Positions 36,431 to 48,770 of a stretch of DNA of 64,000 bases are shown piece by piece. Made by a program: the position numbers and the translations under genes. Position 1 is the stretch's first letter. The number at the start of each line of letters is the position of its first letter. The notes beneath the pieces are model-generated. The model was not told the origin of the DNA. It did no database searches and was given only the letters and a program-made list of their open reading frames with translations. Source of the stretch: Camelus bactrianus. Taxonomy: Eukaryota; Chordata; Mammalia; Artiodactyla; Camelidae. The stretch lies in the NCBI RefSeq assembly GCF_048773025.1, contig NC_133544.1:64035501-64099500 (forward strand), in the 5' to 3' direction.

Positions 36431-36589
36431 GTTTCAGGTCTTCCACTAGATGGAAAATGTCTTCTTCAATTTGAGGGCTGTGCAAGGTGAGGCGAGCCCG
36501 ACAGGATGAGGGGAGACTCACTGGTCTATGTGCTGCTGCTGCCTCAGAACAGGAAGCAGGGGTTTGCTGCTGTAGCAAGTTGATGTGGG

Positions 36590-36597
36590 TGACGTCA
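36590..36597. promoter_or_regulatory. CRE octamer in TRAV14 promoter region
   Basis: TGACGTCA exactly 160 bp upstream of the leader ATG, as at 17992. The flanking bases 'gatgtggg' before it are also kept. Confidence 0.6.
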
Positions 36598-36599
36598 AA

Positions 36600-38273
36600 C
36601 TTCTCTATGGACTACGTGAGAGTCTCCCTCAACCCGAACTTCCTTTTGCATTAAGCAACTCTTCAACTGATGGCAATTACCTCTGAAAATAAACACAAGT
36701 TAAATTTGATACTGAAAGCGAGACTGATGATTCCACTAATGCTGTGTTCAGTCATTGCATCTGCAAAGGAACTGTGAGGGTGGCAGTTGTTTAAAAATAC
36801 TACATGTAACAGATTATGGAAACAGCATATGATGTAAAATGTATCCTCAGATGTATATATTCTGATCTTTCCCCTAAAATAGAAATACATCACTTTATGA
36901 TAAGAAAACAAAGCTGTTTGGATCAATCACTGTAGACCTTGTGTTCTCCCTATTGTTGTAGCAACATTTCTCCTCACTATCAATGTTTGTTCATTTGCCT
37001 ATCTTGGGGCCAAAAGCTGAAAAATTGAATCACTCTTTGCTGAAGAATTTAGACTGAGGCTGCTCACAGTCAGTCCTGTCACAGAGACCCCCTTCTCTTC
37101 TCTGTTAGTTTTGACAGCCCAGCTCTGTTCGTAAAAGCCAGATTAGATACCTGGGTTTGGTCATTAGGTTATCAAATCTTTGAATTATATTTGTCCAATT
37201 AACTCAACTGGGACTATACATAAGCTACTATATTCTGTATGCCCATTTCTAAAGAGAATGTGTCATAGGCTACCCCATACACCTACATAGAACTGCTAAC
37301 CATAAGACTGTTGATTACAATAAAATTTTTTTGTGCATGCATATTAAAAGTAAGCCATGCCCTAGGCATGTGACTCAACAACATGGAAAGCAACAAAGAC
37401 CATTGCCTATCATTCCTCTCTCTTGATACAGTAATCAAAGCTGGTCATTCTTGTCTCAAAATAACTGTAGCCGCAGCTAAGTTGGTTGATACATCTTCAG
37501 ATCTTGCCCTGGAATCTCTGTTAAATCTGATGGTACCACATACAGTACAAACAGTTATCCTCTCTAAGTTACACATTAACTCTATAAAAACACCAGATAT
37601 TTTTCTATGAGTTGACTGAGTAAATATAAATTATTATTAATTTCTCCTCATATTGTTCAACTGTCACACAGTTCTCAATCAAAAGACTGTCACGATTGTA
37701 CTTCTGTCATTCAAGAAAAGTTCACATCTAGAACAGATCTTTTGGACACTGTCATACCAAGTTCTGCATTAAAAATATTTTTTTCAAACTGAATATTTTA
37801 TCAACAGGGTAGTTATCTTTGTAACGTGTGCACACACACTCGCACACTCAGAATGATCTGCCTGGGGGAAAAAAGGCTAAGTATGCCTAAGGAGAAAATG
37901 AAAAATGAAAAAAATTTCTGGTGGGTTTTCATTATTGTAGGTGATTCTGTCCACATCACTTAGAAAGCTATTGCCTAATCTGTCCAAGGAAGCCGAGTTT
38001 GAGAGGGGAAGAAAAATACCTTGGGAAAAATTCAACAGCGTGGAGCTCAGGGGAGCTCTCAATATGAGAAAGCTGACATAGCGTGGACTTTAAAAGGCTT
38101 TAATGTCTTATCTTTAAAACTGAAAGTTCAATTTAAAAATTTAAAGGGACAACATCAGGCTGTTTATGCAATAACTACTCCAGACTCCTTTATAAAATTC
38201 ACTTCCTTGACTGAGGCATAAGTAATTCAAGTAGCTGACCTTGTGGATCTCTCTTGGGCATGCCTGTTTACAA

Positions 38274-38308
<35 letters not shown>

Positions 38309-39150
38309 TATATATTCGGTGTTAGTAAATATGATTTTAACATATCTCACAGCTTCAAATACTATTGGAGACAGTGAAATTGTTTATCTAACTTTTCTTG
38401 GTCCTCTCCTATCTCATGTATCCCTATTTAAAATAGACACAAAATACACAAATTATTTGATGTCATTTTGCCCCTCAAGGAAAGTTTTGTCATAAAGACA
38501 AAGTATCACAGTGTAAAAGGCGCTGTAGAGGCTAGGAAAGCATGATTGAGCAGATCATCGTGCTGAAGATAACTTTCTGACTAATCTTCATGCAAGTACT
38601 TGCTGTAGAACATAAAGACGTGGGAAAAGCTCAGTAATTCTCTCCTGTACCCAGAATACTGGGCCCTGACTTTGTAAGGAATCAGTAGGAATGATCGATT
38701 TGTTTGATCCACGAGAACAAGATACAACAGAACCAGGACAACTGCCTGGTGGAGCCAAATGATCTCCCATGAACACTAGACAAAATCCTATGGAGACAAG
38801 GCATCACAGCAGGGACATATTGGCTGTGACACTCAACAAACACTGTGGGGAAAATTTTCTAGGACGGCGGAGAATAGGGTCAGCTCATGCCTCCCTCGGA
38901 GCCAGAAAGTCCCATAAAACCCGTAAAGGGGGGGATATAAACTGAAATACTGTCCCAAGGAAATATTTGCATGTTTCCAAAAGGATTTTAAACAGTTGCA
39001 TTTTCTCCATGGTTTATGTATTTTGTAATAGTATTTTGATTTTCTATGTGAGTTGAAGCACTATTCTGACAAAACCAAGCATTCATGATACTTAAAAATC
39101 AACTTGATATGGTGTTTAATTATGTGGCCTAAATGCAATCACAAGTATAC
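36600..39150. other. TRAV14 5' flank (second copy) and unique sequence
   Basis: To about 37.77 kb it aligns with 18.0-19.15 kb. From there to 39.15 kb I found no counterpart in copy 1, no gene and no repeat I can name, apart from a (CA)n tract at 38275-38316. Confidence 0.5.
38275..38316. repeat. (CA)n/(TA)n microsatellite
   Basis: About 14 CA units followed by a short TA run. Confidence 0.9.
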
Positions 39151-39440
39151 TTTTAAGAGGAGAGTAGAGGGAGATTTGACAACAGAAGAAGAGATGCCCG
39201 TGAAATCACAGAGGCAGAGACAAGAGAGATGTGGTCACAAGCCAAGAAAGGCTGGCAGCTACCAGAGCTGGAAGACACAAGAAACAGTTCCTCCCCTAGA
39301 GCTTCTGGAGCAGGTAGAGTCCTGCTGACTCCCTGGTATCAGCTTCATGACAACAATTTCAGCTCTGGCCTCTAGAACCATGACAGAAATTTCTTCTGTT
39401 GCTTTAAGCCACCAGACTGACGATAACATTTCCAGAGGTA
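39150..39440 (+). mobile_element. Probable fossil MaLR/ERVL-type LTR fragment
   Basis: Order of motifs: 'gcagagacaagagagatgtgg', 'cacaagccaagaaagg', 'cctcccctagagcttctgg' and 'ctgttgctttaagccacca' matches a common mammalian MaLR/ERVL-like LTR. Partial; the subfamily was not determined. Not found at the copy 1 position. Confidence 0.4.
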
Positions 39441-39673
39441 TTAGGAAACAAACCATGGTGATGATTTAAAGCCTGAGTGTCTGAATCTGGGGTAACAATG
39501 TACTGGCTGTGCACACTCTGGCTGTGTTTACTTACATTCTCACCTGTGTACAGTAAAGCAGTTACGCCCATAGGAATTGTACCTTCTCTCTCTTCTAACT
39601 TGGCTTAAGAGGAATTAAACAATAAAATACAAGCCATGCTTCCCTCTCCACTCCATTATTAGTCTTAGAGGAA

Positions 39674-39760
39674 ATGTATAACTGAATCACTATGCTGCAC
39701 ACCAGAAACTAACACAACATTGCAAACCGACTACACTTCAATTTTTTAAAAATCAGTTAT
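39674..39760 (+). mobile_element. Very short L1 3' tail insertion
   Basis: About 87 bp: 'gtataactgaatcactatgctgcacaccagaaac' through 'ctacacttcaat' and an A-rich end, the extreme L1 3' terminus. Copy 1 (about 20.41 kb) reads straight through, and AGAGGA flanks both sides, consistent with a recent, heavily truncated insertion. Confidence 0.7.
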
Positions 39761-40599
39761 AGAGGACCAGCCAAGACTCCCTCTGCTTCTACTGAAAAGG
39801 AGCTGGTGATCACGGTGAAGGAAATAGTCAAAGTTGGTCAAATTAAACACCTAGAAATAAATTTAATAATCTTGAAACATGGAGCTTTATTGAGAAGGAC
39901 ATTGATACACAGAGAGAAACACTATGTTCTTTAATAAACAAATATAGACTTTCAGGAGTTCATTCTTTATAAGCCAATTTATAACCTTAATGTTATCAGA
40001 AACTTAAATAATATTTTATATGAAAAGCAGAATTCATCTTTAAGAAAATCTCTCATGGAGCTATTAAAAAACAGGTTTTAGAGAAGAAGATGAAATTGGA
40101 AATGTTCATTCCAAGATATAATATCAAGTGAAAAAAATAGGATTTAATAACTAGAATTTATGAAGAGAATAAATCAAATATTAGCAGTAAATTATCTAAG
40201 CGCAGAATTATGAATTTCACATTTTCATATTTTACATATTTTCTAAATTTAGCATATAATGCTTTATAGTAAGCAAAAAAATAACATGCAATTTTTAAAG
40301 ATAAGAGTTAAAAGCTCATCCATAATAGGAATGTGATATTTTAATTAAGGATTTTTTTATATGTGAAGAGTCTGAATACCAGATGTAAATTCTTCTTTAA
40401 AACTGGAATTTCAAAATAAAACATCACTAACTCCCTCCAAGAATTCAGTATGCAACGCATATTTAACAGTTTCTGGAACCTAATCTTCCTATTATATGCT
40501 TTTCATGTCTAATTCACTGATTTCCACTTGCAAACAGATGATACAACAAATGCTACGCTTGAAGGTCCGTGCCAAAGGAAGGAGGCTGCCTGAGTAGCA

Positions 40600-40638
40600 G
40601 GTTTGAGTACAGGTAGCAGGTGCCTGGGAAGCAATGTG
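40600..40638 (-). other. 23-RSS of TRAV13 with variant heptamer
   Basis: Heptamer CACATTG (40632-40638), 23-bp spacer, nonamer ACTCAAACC (40600-40608), as in the 22-kb copy. Confidence 0.85.
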
Positions 40639-41149
40639 TACTTGCTGCACAGAAGTAGACAGCTGCGTCTCCAGCCTGGGTGGCTGTGATGTGCAGGGAG
40701 AGATGTTTGGCCGTCTTATTCAATAAAACAGTGAGTCCTTGGTCTTCCTCTTTGACCTTATTTGAACGAATGCTTATAAGGAACCGGAGACCTTTGCCAG
40801 GTTCTTGCTTATACCAAGGGAAGTAGCTTGAGGCACTGTCTGTGTAAGTGCAGGTGATAACAGAGCTGTTTCCCTCCTGGACACTCAGGCTGGGAGGACT
40901 CTGCTCCACATTCTCTCCTCTGCTCACACCTGTGCAGAAAGAAGAAGTCAGAGAAAGGAGAAGGGTTACCAGATTATTATGCCCCCAAATTTACTTTTCC
41001 CTTTCTACAGTAACCAGAGGAAACCTGTCTAAAGCCAGTCCTGGCTTCTAAAGAATGTCCACTAATATCTTCTGTTTCCCATAAGCCCTCAACTCACAGT
41101 CCAGCTGCAGCCACAAGAACATGATTAAAGCTCCGATGGGTGTCTTCAT
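40639..41149 (-). CDS. TRAV13: TRAV13-family V gene, apparently functional
   Basis: Leader exon 41098-41149 ([17 protein letters not shown]), GTGAGT donor; V exon 40639-40929. It reads [38 protein letters not shown] (Cys23, Trp41; CDR1 SASSYF, closer to human DSASNYF than the 22-kb copy), the SIRSNK CDR2, [13 protein letters not shown] and AVYFCAAS (Cys104). No stops. FR2 to FR3 is identical in protein to the 22-kb copy. The CTCF-like motif is 211 bp upstream. Confidence 0.94.
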
Positions 41150-41359
41150 TGTTCTTCCCATTTGGGATCAATTGCAAACTGCCAACTCCAGCCAGGAGAG
41201 CTACTTCTATTACCAAGTGATCCCTTCTTTTCTCTAACAACCAGAGGTTTCTCACATTGTCTACCCAGCCAATAAGAAAAAGGCTCTGCTTCTGCCCTAA
41301 GCCTATTCATTCAGAATCCACTGAAATGAACCCTGCACGTGCTCTGCATCAGCATAGGT

Positions 41360-41376
41360 GCACCGCCATCTGGTGG
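41360..41376 (-). promoter_or_regulatory. CTCF-like motif upstream of TRAV13
   Basis: V strand CCACCAGATGGCGGTGC, identical to 451-467 and again 211 bp from the ATG. Confidence 0.55.
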
Positions 41377-41379
41377 TCA

Positions 41380-42690
41380 CATGTCTAACTCCTGAAACCT
41401 CTGGTTAAATATTTTCTTAGCCTGTGTGTATAAGGGACTCAGATACATAAAAGCAGCAATAAATGAAACAAATTATGTCTTAGATTGTAGAGTAAATGCA
41501 CGTTGATAGTGCAGAGATCGGGATTTATATCTCTGCACACTACTGAGTCGTTGTTCATAAGCTGGAGAGAGGTAGATGCTGTTGCTGTTTATTCAGTGAC
41601 GGAGCCGGTATGCAGGTTTGAAATCAGGAAAGCACCATGATTCATTCTCTTAAACAAAGATGTAAAATCTTCCTTTTCAGCCAAATCTAAAATCTTCATT
41701 TGTCTGCTGTGGACAAAGATCAGATCAGGAGCCAAAGATCAGAGTCGGAGAGAGAAGACCAGTTGATATTTCAAATGCCTATTATCTCAGCCTCTGCTCT
41801 TCTCAGATGGTCTTGCCTATGAATTTGCTGTTACCAGAGAACTGACAGTACCAGCAGTCAGATTGTGGAAACCTTCTTCAGGAAAGATGATTGTGGTATG
41901 AAGTAAAGGAGCAAACATCAATGATAAAGAAACAGAGGGAAATGTTCTGTATTTAGGAAACAGCGTGACCTATAGAATGGATTGGTGCACAAGAAGAAAT
42001 CTGACATGCTCCAAGAAATATATTCCTATTGCTATGTGGATTATATACTACTAAGTATTGTAAGAAAGAGTAGACATTCTCAGAAAATGTAGGCTGCAGA
42101 TTCAAAAAATGTAACCATATGTAAACTTTTTACAGGTGCTTTTATTTTCTGATATCAAAAGAGATGGCATATCTTAAATGCAAGACTGACTCATGTCCTT
42201 GGTGGAATTCCCTCAATCGTGCAAGGCATGGATTTCTGCTACCTTGGCTATTACTGGATCAGCTTCCATGCTCTATCATTTTTCTCCCAAACTCCACTAC
42301 AGTGTTTTTTCCTCAAGACATTAATAAAGTTCCTCCATTCTGTAAATTTCCAGAATTATCTCCCTCTGCCAAAAAAAAAAAAAATCCTTTCTCATCTACT
42401 TTAATAATTTGATATTTTCCAATTACCTCTGTAAGAAAAAAATCTAGGGAAGCCTAAATATTGTCTGTGTCTGCTAGAGGGATAGCAGAAATAGGTAAAT
42501 GAGCCTCAAGAACTGCTCATGAGAAGGGATCCCTGGGAAATTAAGAGCATCTCATTTTCAGAAGTGAAAGGCCCTCTCCTGTGATTTGTACTCATTACTT
42601 TATGGAGTAAGTGAGAATGAAAGTAATCCCTTATAATCCCTCATCCACACTTCATACCCTTAGAGATTTAAGGACAGCTAAGATAAAAAA
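41380..42690. repeat. TRAV13 5' flank, third copy
   Basis: Aligns with 0.47-1.65 kb and 22.9-24.56 kb. No gene was seen. Confidence 0.65.
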
Positions 42691-42879
42691 TAATTAGAAA
42701 TCAACATACAAATTTGTATGTAAATATAAAATGTGCATTTTTACATATATAAACCTTTTCTACCAAGGATCTTCCTCTGTTATCTCCTCCATCCTGTGTA
42801 GGATAGAATTCAAATAATTATGGAGAAAATTTCCCTCTTCTGAGAGACGGAGACTTTTTTTTTAAGACCTGCCCACAAG

Positions 42880-43126
42880 AGATCTGGTTTTATTGCATTT
42901 CACTTTTTGAACTTTGGAGATACTACTTTTATTTATTTTACTTTTTTTTTTTAAAACAAATTGATGGTTTGTGTCAACCCTGCATCAAGCAAGTTTATTG
43001 GTGCCATTTTTCCAACAGCATTTGTTCACTTCATGACTCTGTCACATTTTGGTAATTCTCACAATATTTTAATTTTTTTCATTATTATCATGATCATTGT
43101 TATGGTGATCTGTGATCAGTGATTTT
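42880..43126. mobile_element. Tigger-like DNA transposon fragment
   Basis: 'ttattgcatttcac', 'aaattgatggtttgtg', 'caaccctgcatcaagcaag', 'ttggtgccatttttccaaca' and 'tggtgatctgtgatcagtga' are in the order of a TcMar-Tigger end. Non-coding fragment. Confidence 0.5.
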
Positions 43127-43134
43127 TTGTTTGT

Positions 43135-43652
43135 TTGTTTTGTTTTATTTTATCAAAGTATAGCCAGTTTACAATGTTGTGTCAATTTCCAGTGTTACAG
43201 CATAATGTTTCAGTCATACATATACATACATATGTTCCTTTTCATATTCTTTTTCATTATAGTTTACTACAAGATATTGAATATAGTTCCCTGTGCTATA
43301 GAGTATAAACTTATTGTTTATCTATTTTATATGTAATAATTAGTACCTGCAAATCTCGAACTCCCAATTTATCCCTTCCCACCCCCTTTCCCTCCTGGTA
43401 ACCATACATTTTTTTCTATGTTTGTGAGTTTGTTTCTGTTTTGTAGATAAGCTCGTTTATGTCATTTTTTAAAGATTCCACATATAAGTGATATTATGCG
43501 GTATTATTCTTGCACTTTCTGGCTTACATCACTTGGTATGATGATCTCCTATTCCATCTATGTTGCTGCAAATGACATTATTTTATTCTTTTTATGACTG
43601 AGTAGTATTCCATTGTAGATATATACCACAACTTCTTTACCCTGTCATCTGC
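43135..43652 (-). mobile_element. L1 3' fragment
   Basis: Minus-strand L1 3' UTR and end of ORF2: 'gatattgaatatagttccctgtgct' to 'gagtagtattccattgtag'. It directly follows the Tigger-like piece. Confidence 0.85.
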
Positions 43653-44190
43653 AAGAGACAGAGATTTAGGTCAGTGTTTACCCTTTCAAGTTATGGTATC
43701 CAGAACTGAATGTTATAGTTTGAATATGCTCTGTTCAGCACAAGGTTCCATATATTAACTTCAGCACAAGTATAATCCATCCCCTGGGCAAAATTCGCTG
43801 CTCCACAAATATTTTATTGAAGGTTACGTGACTCATCATAAAAAGGCATTGATTTGGGAAGGCTTTTCCTAGTACCTTCACGAACTGTGAGCTGCATAAA
43901 ATAATGTTCCCCTTAGTCTCCAAATACAGTGATCATTTTTTATAACAACGTATTAGTGATGCTCTATATTTTGCTATCTTATTGTTTTTTACTGTTATCT
44001 TAGATTTGGCTTCCATTTTGTAAAATGCAGTTGGATTAAAAGATTTCCAAAGAGTTCTTCTTTTATACTATTTAACAAAGTAGATATTTATTGAGGGGTG
44101 GTTATGCAGCACAATGTAGACTGGTGTGAGAGTGGGGAGAAATTAACTGCATCATGGAACCCAGGACCATTTTCACATCCTCATGCAATC
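43653..44190. other. No gene recognised
   Basis: AT-rich sequence with a short L2-like motif near 44085 ('gtagatatttattgagggg'). It immediately follows, in transcription direction, the TRAV16-like relic, whose V exon cannot be traced into it. Confidence 0.35.
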
Positions 44191-44197
44191 TTGGAGG

Positions 44198-44403
44198 GCT
44201 GAGGTTGCCACTAACCAACCCTGGGTCCTCTTTAGAAGCAGAGACAAGGTCCTGGGGGTCAGATTGCATCTGGGTTTTCATTTCTCCTATAAGATCAATG
44301 CTGGATCAAGGGGAGATAAATTCATAGTAAAATGGAATAAAATGGGACTCTACTTACTGAATATACAGATCACTACAGGCAGAGAAATGGGAGTGAACTT
44401 CAT
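44198..44403 (-). pseudogene. Relic V gene, TRAV16-like: leader exon and start of FR1
   Basis: Leader exon 44358-44403 reads MKFTPISLPVVICIF plus one base and ends at a GTAAGT donor, with the 46-bp length and phase of the TRAV9 and TRAV8 leaders. Human TRAV16 starts MKPTLISVLVIIFIL. After a 71-bp intron an AG acceptor opens a V exon at 44286. Read in frame it gives R-EMKTQ, then PQDLVSASKEDP and NLS, which aligns without gaps to the human TRAV16 start (RGTRAQ, PEKLLSVFKGAP, NYS). The position of Cys23 is Gly. Beyond about 44198 no Trp41, Cys104 or RSS is found, so the gene is truncated and dead. The family call is tentative. Confidence 0.6.
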
Positions 44404-44901
44404 CTCTGAGCCATAGGTAAGCAGAGCACTCCTTTCCAGAGACTTATTTCCTATATTTGTATGTAGAACATATCATAAATTTCCTATAAGAAAAAGAAAC
44501 TCAGCAGCTTGTGAAACCTGGAGGAAGTAGATGAGGTTACTCACAGGTAAAGCAAAAAATACTTTCTCAAACGTCCTGATTGCCCCGTGGCTTCTAGCTC
44601 CCTTCTTCCAAGTTGAACTTGGGTGCTCAAAATTCCCATACAGGAATGGCTATAGAATTTGTGCAGCCCCTTACTTAAAAAGCAGAAAAAAGTGATATTA
44701 TGTAATAAAACATAAAATTCTTTTTTAAAAATATTTTCTTATGTTATAATAAATAACATAAAATTACAAATTGGAAAAAAGTATTTTTGGATCATAATTT
44801 TACATAATTTCAATAACTAATAATACTTCATTGGTGTCATATCTTGACAATAATAAGATTTTTCTGGCTTGCCTTTCTGCAAATTAATCTATTAGGATAT
44901 C

Positions 44902-46457
44902 AAAAATTATACTTTTATGGCACAAAAACAGACACGTAGATCAATGGAACAAGATAGAAAGCCCAGACATAAAGCCACATACAATTAATCTACAACAAAG
45001 GAGGCAAGAATATACAATGAAGAAAGGACAGTCTCTTCAATAAGTGGTGCTGGGAAAACTGGACAGTTAAATGCAAACAAATGAAATTAGAACATTCACT
45101 AACGCCATATACAAAAATAAACTCAAAATGGATTAAAGACCTAAATGTAAGACTGGATACTATAAAACTCCTAGAGGAAAACATAGGCAGAACATTCTTT
45201 GACATAAATCACAGCAATATTTTTTTTAGTCTATCTCCTAAAATAATGGAAACAAGAGCAAAATTTTTAAAAATGGGACCTAAAAGCTTTTGCACAGCAG
45301 AGGAAACCATAAACAAAATGAAAAGACAACCTACGGAATGGGAGAAAATATTTGCAAACGATACAACCAACAAGGAATTAATTTCCAAAATATACAAACA
45401 ACTCATTCGGCTCAATATCAAAAAAAAAAAAAATCAAAAAGTGGACAGAGACCTAAACAGATGTTTCTCCAAAGAAGACATACAGATGGCCAACAGACAC
45501 ATGAAAAGATGTTCAATATCACTAATTATCAGAAAAATACAAATCAAAACTACATTGAGGTATCACCTCACACCAGACAGAATGGCCATCATTAAAAAAG
45601 TTCACAAACAATAAGTGCTGAGATGGTGTGGAGAAAAAGGAACCCTCCTACACTGCTGGTGGGAATGCAAGTTGGTGCAGCCACCATGGAGGACAATATG
45701 GAGATTCCTTTAAAAAGCTAAAAGTAGAGTTACCATATAATCCAGCAATCCCACTCCTGGGCGTATATCTGGAGAAAATTCTAATTCAAAGAGTTATATG
45801 CTCCACAGTTTACATAGCAGCACAATTTACAATAGCCAAGTTGTGAAAATAACCTAAATGTCCATAGACAGATGATTGGATAAAGAAGTTGTAGTGTGTG
45901 TGTGTGTGTGTGTGTGTATCACATATACACATAAACATATATACACACACACACATACACATACATAATATATTACAAATATATACAATGGAATGTTACT
46001 CAGTCAGAAAAAAAAATGAAATAATAGCATTTGCAGCAACATAGATGGATCTAGAGATTATCATACTAAGTGGACTAAGTCAGACAGAGAAAGATGAATA
46101 TCATATCATATCACTTATATGTTTAATACAAAAATATGATACAAATGAATTTATTTACAAAACAGAATGGACTCATGACATAGAAAACAAACTTACGGTT
46201 ACCAAAAGGGAAAGGGGAGGGTAAATAAAATAGATGTTTGGGATTAACAGATACACACTGCTATATATACAATATACAAAAATAAGGACCTACTGTAGAG
46301 CACAGGAAACAATATTCAATGTCTTGTCAAAAACTATAATGGAAAAGAATCTGAAAAAAGAATATGTATGTATAACTGAATCTCTTTGCTGTATACTATG
46401 CTTAAATTAACACATTATAAATCAGCTAAAATTCAATTTTTAAAAATTATACGTTTA
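44902..46457 (+). mobile_element. 5'-truncated L1 with 16-bp target-site duplication
   Basis: It carries the C-terminal part of ORF2 (open frame 45081-45614 with [13 protein letters not shown] and [19 protein letters not shown]) and the 3' region, ending in an A-rich tail. The flanks AAAAATTATACTTTTA (44902-44917) and the same sequence with one mismatch (46442-46457) form the target duplication. A (TG)n/(CA)n tract lies at 45894-45978. ORF2 is incomplete, so the element cannot move on its own. Confidence 0.9.
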
Positions 46458-46459
46458 GT

Positions 46460-47280
46460 AACTTCATTTCAATTAATATAATTGAAAGCAATGTCAGTTG
46501 CTGTTGGCAAATGCAAGACCGAAAACACAATTTTTGATAATTTTTAATTTTGACTAGAATATTTCTGTTGATGCAACTGATACTAGAGCTCTCATGAGTA
46601 TTTTATATGCTGCAACAACATGAGTAAAATATATGATAAATTAGTTTGAAATATAAATTCTAGTAAATCTACAGTTGATGTCTAGTGGAACAATTTTTCT
46701 AGGAATGATTTACTCTTCATACTAGTTGCTTGTAAGTCTGAATTTAATTTTAAATGTAAATTTATGCAGCAGCATTTTAACGTTTTCTCTACAGACATTT
46801 TCTGTAACTTCCGGAGGGTGTATAAGACTAAAGGTGGCTTCGTGGTTTGTTCATTATTCAGAACGCTTGCTTATGCATCCTATCACTATGTCTTTAATTA
46901 CAGGGAAAATTAATTGTAATTATCATCTGTGTTAATAGTTATTTCATCGAATTAATTCAAACATGAAAATAGTATTCTTTTTCATTGAAGCTATTATCTC
47001 TACATTGAACTTCTATTTCTAAGCCTACGAATATTTGCTTTCCAATGTCGCAGCAATTTTCAAAACCAGAATTTTTCAACTTTTTGAGAATTCTAATGTC
47101 TCTCTGATATGCTTTTTGCAATGTTCACATATACAGTTTTACTTTGTAATAATTCATCAGCAAAGTTCACTGCTACCTTCTTTGGGGCCCTGCAGAGCCA
47201 CAGATTGCCCCAAGTTTGCTGTACAAAGGCTACTGTGGGGGCACATGCCCACCCACGGAGGGGCGGTGCTGCAGCCCAGC
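46460..47280. other. TRAV22 3' flank
   Basis: No gene and no clear repeat; AT-rich. The 3' flank of the TRAV22 pseudogene (2.5-2.95 kb) does not align well beyond the RSS. Confidence 0.45.
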
Positions 47281-47283
47281 TGC

Positions 47284-47322
47284 AGTTTGGGTACAGGCTG
47301 CAGACCACCTGGCAGCACTGTG
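47284..47322 (-). other. 23-RSS of TRAV22
   Basis: Heptamer CACAGTG (47316-47322), 23-bp spacer, nonamer ACCCAAACT (47284-47292). Confidence 0.88.
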
Positions 47323-47839
47323 CCTCCGCTGCACAGAGGTAGGTGGCTGAGTCTTCCAGCTGGGAGGCTGTGATGTGAAGGGTACTATACCGTTCCTTTG
47401 AATTCAGTGTGGAGTTCAACCTTCCGTTCTGCTTCATCCCCAAAGTTATATAAAACAGATTGATGAGGCCGCCCCCAGGATTCTGTCGGAACCACTGCAC
47501 ATAATTTACTGGGTTAGAAAAATTGCACTGCAGAGTAGAGCTCGTTCCCTCCTGGATGCTCAGAGCCGAAGGACTCTGCTCCACATTCATCCCTCTCACC
47601 CCTGCTTTGAAAGAGAAAAACAAATACATACAATGTCACTGGAGAGTCATTGGTGCAGGTTCCAGATCCACAAAACACCCCAGGAAACAGCCATGAGGAT
47701 GTAGCTCTGGGTCAGCTCTCCTCCCTGCTCTCCTTGTCAGCTGTAGAACATTCCCCAGTCCCCCCTGCTGGGATGACCCTGACTCACAGCAAACCTGGAC
47801 CCACAGAAGTCCCAGCAGGGATCCCCAGTGTCTCTTCAT
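47323..47839 (-). CDS. TRAV22: TRAV22-family V gene, apparently functional
   Basis: Leader exon 47788-47839 (MKRHWGSLLGLLWVQVC; human TRAV22 MKRILGALLGLLSAQVC), GTGAGT donor; V exon 47323-47601. It reads W-VRGMNVEQSPSALSIQEG, LQCNFSNPVNYVQWFRQNPGGG (Cys23, Trp41), LINLFYITLGMKQNGRL, the NSTLNSKERYSTLHI FR3 and TYLCAAE (Cys104). The FR1 to FR2 text follows human TRAV22 (QVEQSPPDL, NLQWFHQNPWG, LINLFYIPSGTKQNGRL). Two glycosylation sequons (NFS, NST). No stop. It is the intact counterpart of the 3-kb pseudogene and the first gene before TRAV13 in its unit. Confidence 0.93.
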
Positions 47840-48277
47840 GGCTTCCTGCCCAGTTCCTGGGTGCCTTTGCCCCTACTCTGGAGGGTGTAGAGTCTTGGGT
47901 CCAGAGAATTTTTGTTCTTACAGTCATTGTGTTCTACCAAAATCCCCGAGCACCAATCTCATCTTAGCTCTGCCATTCACTTAACAGGAAACTCCACCCA
48001 CAGCAGCTCAGTGAGAATGGCAGCAACCTCTCCAAAAGTGTAGTTACACACTGCAGAAGGGTATATAAACATATAAGGTATATATGAAGATATAAAGTAT
48101 TTTTTTAAAACACTTTATGCAAGAGAAGTTTGTGGGAGCAAGTGTGAGAAATAGTGGATGATACTTCTAATAAGAATCAGTGCCTCAACTGTTTAAATAG
48201 AGCCTTGAATAATCATAAGAAGAGTGACCCCATTTCCTAAATTGCATAAAGTGACAGAGCATTTAAGAATTCAGTTG

Positions 48278-48770
48278 CCTGACTACTCAGCCTTAAAAAA
48301 GAATAAAATATTGCCATTTGCAACAGCATGAATGAGGGCCTTATGCTAAGTGAAATAAGTCTGACAGAAAAAGACAAATATCAATATAACCTCACTTATA
48401 TGTGGAATTAAAAAAAAATTAAACTCACAGATACAGAGAACAAATTAGTGGCTCGCTAGAAGCCAGGGAGGGGGGGTGGAGACAAAATAGGTGAAGGGGT
48501 CAAAACATACGAACTTCTAGATATAAAATAAATGTCATGGGGCTATAATGTACAGAGTGATGACTATAATTAATAATGCTACATTGTATATTTGAAAGTT
48601 GCTAAGAGGGTAGATCTTAAAAGTCCTCATTATAAAATAAAATTTTGCAGCTATATATGATGACAGATGTTAACTTGACTTATTGTGGTGATCATTCCAT
48701 AATATATGAATATCTAGTCATTGTGTCATACACCTGAAACTAATACAATGCTATATCTCATTTTAAAAAA
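48278..48770 (+). mobile_element. L1 3' fragment private to this TRAV22 flank
   Basis: Starts 'gactactcagccttaaaaaagaataaaa', contains 'agaagccagggagg' and ends 'cctgaaactaatacaatgctatatctcatt' plus an A-rich tail. At the paralogous point (about 3982) the pseudogene flank reads through 'attcaattatatgaaaattctg', so the insertion is younger than that duplication. Confidence 0.85.

Noticed and set aside
45081-45614. 177-codon open frame as a host gene
   Set aside because: It is the C-terminal part of L1 ORF2 inside a truncated L1 with target duplications.
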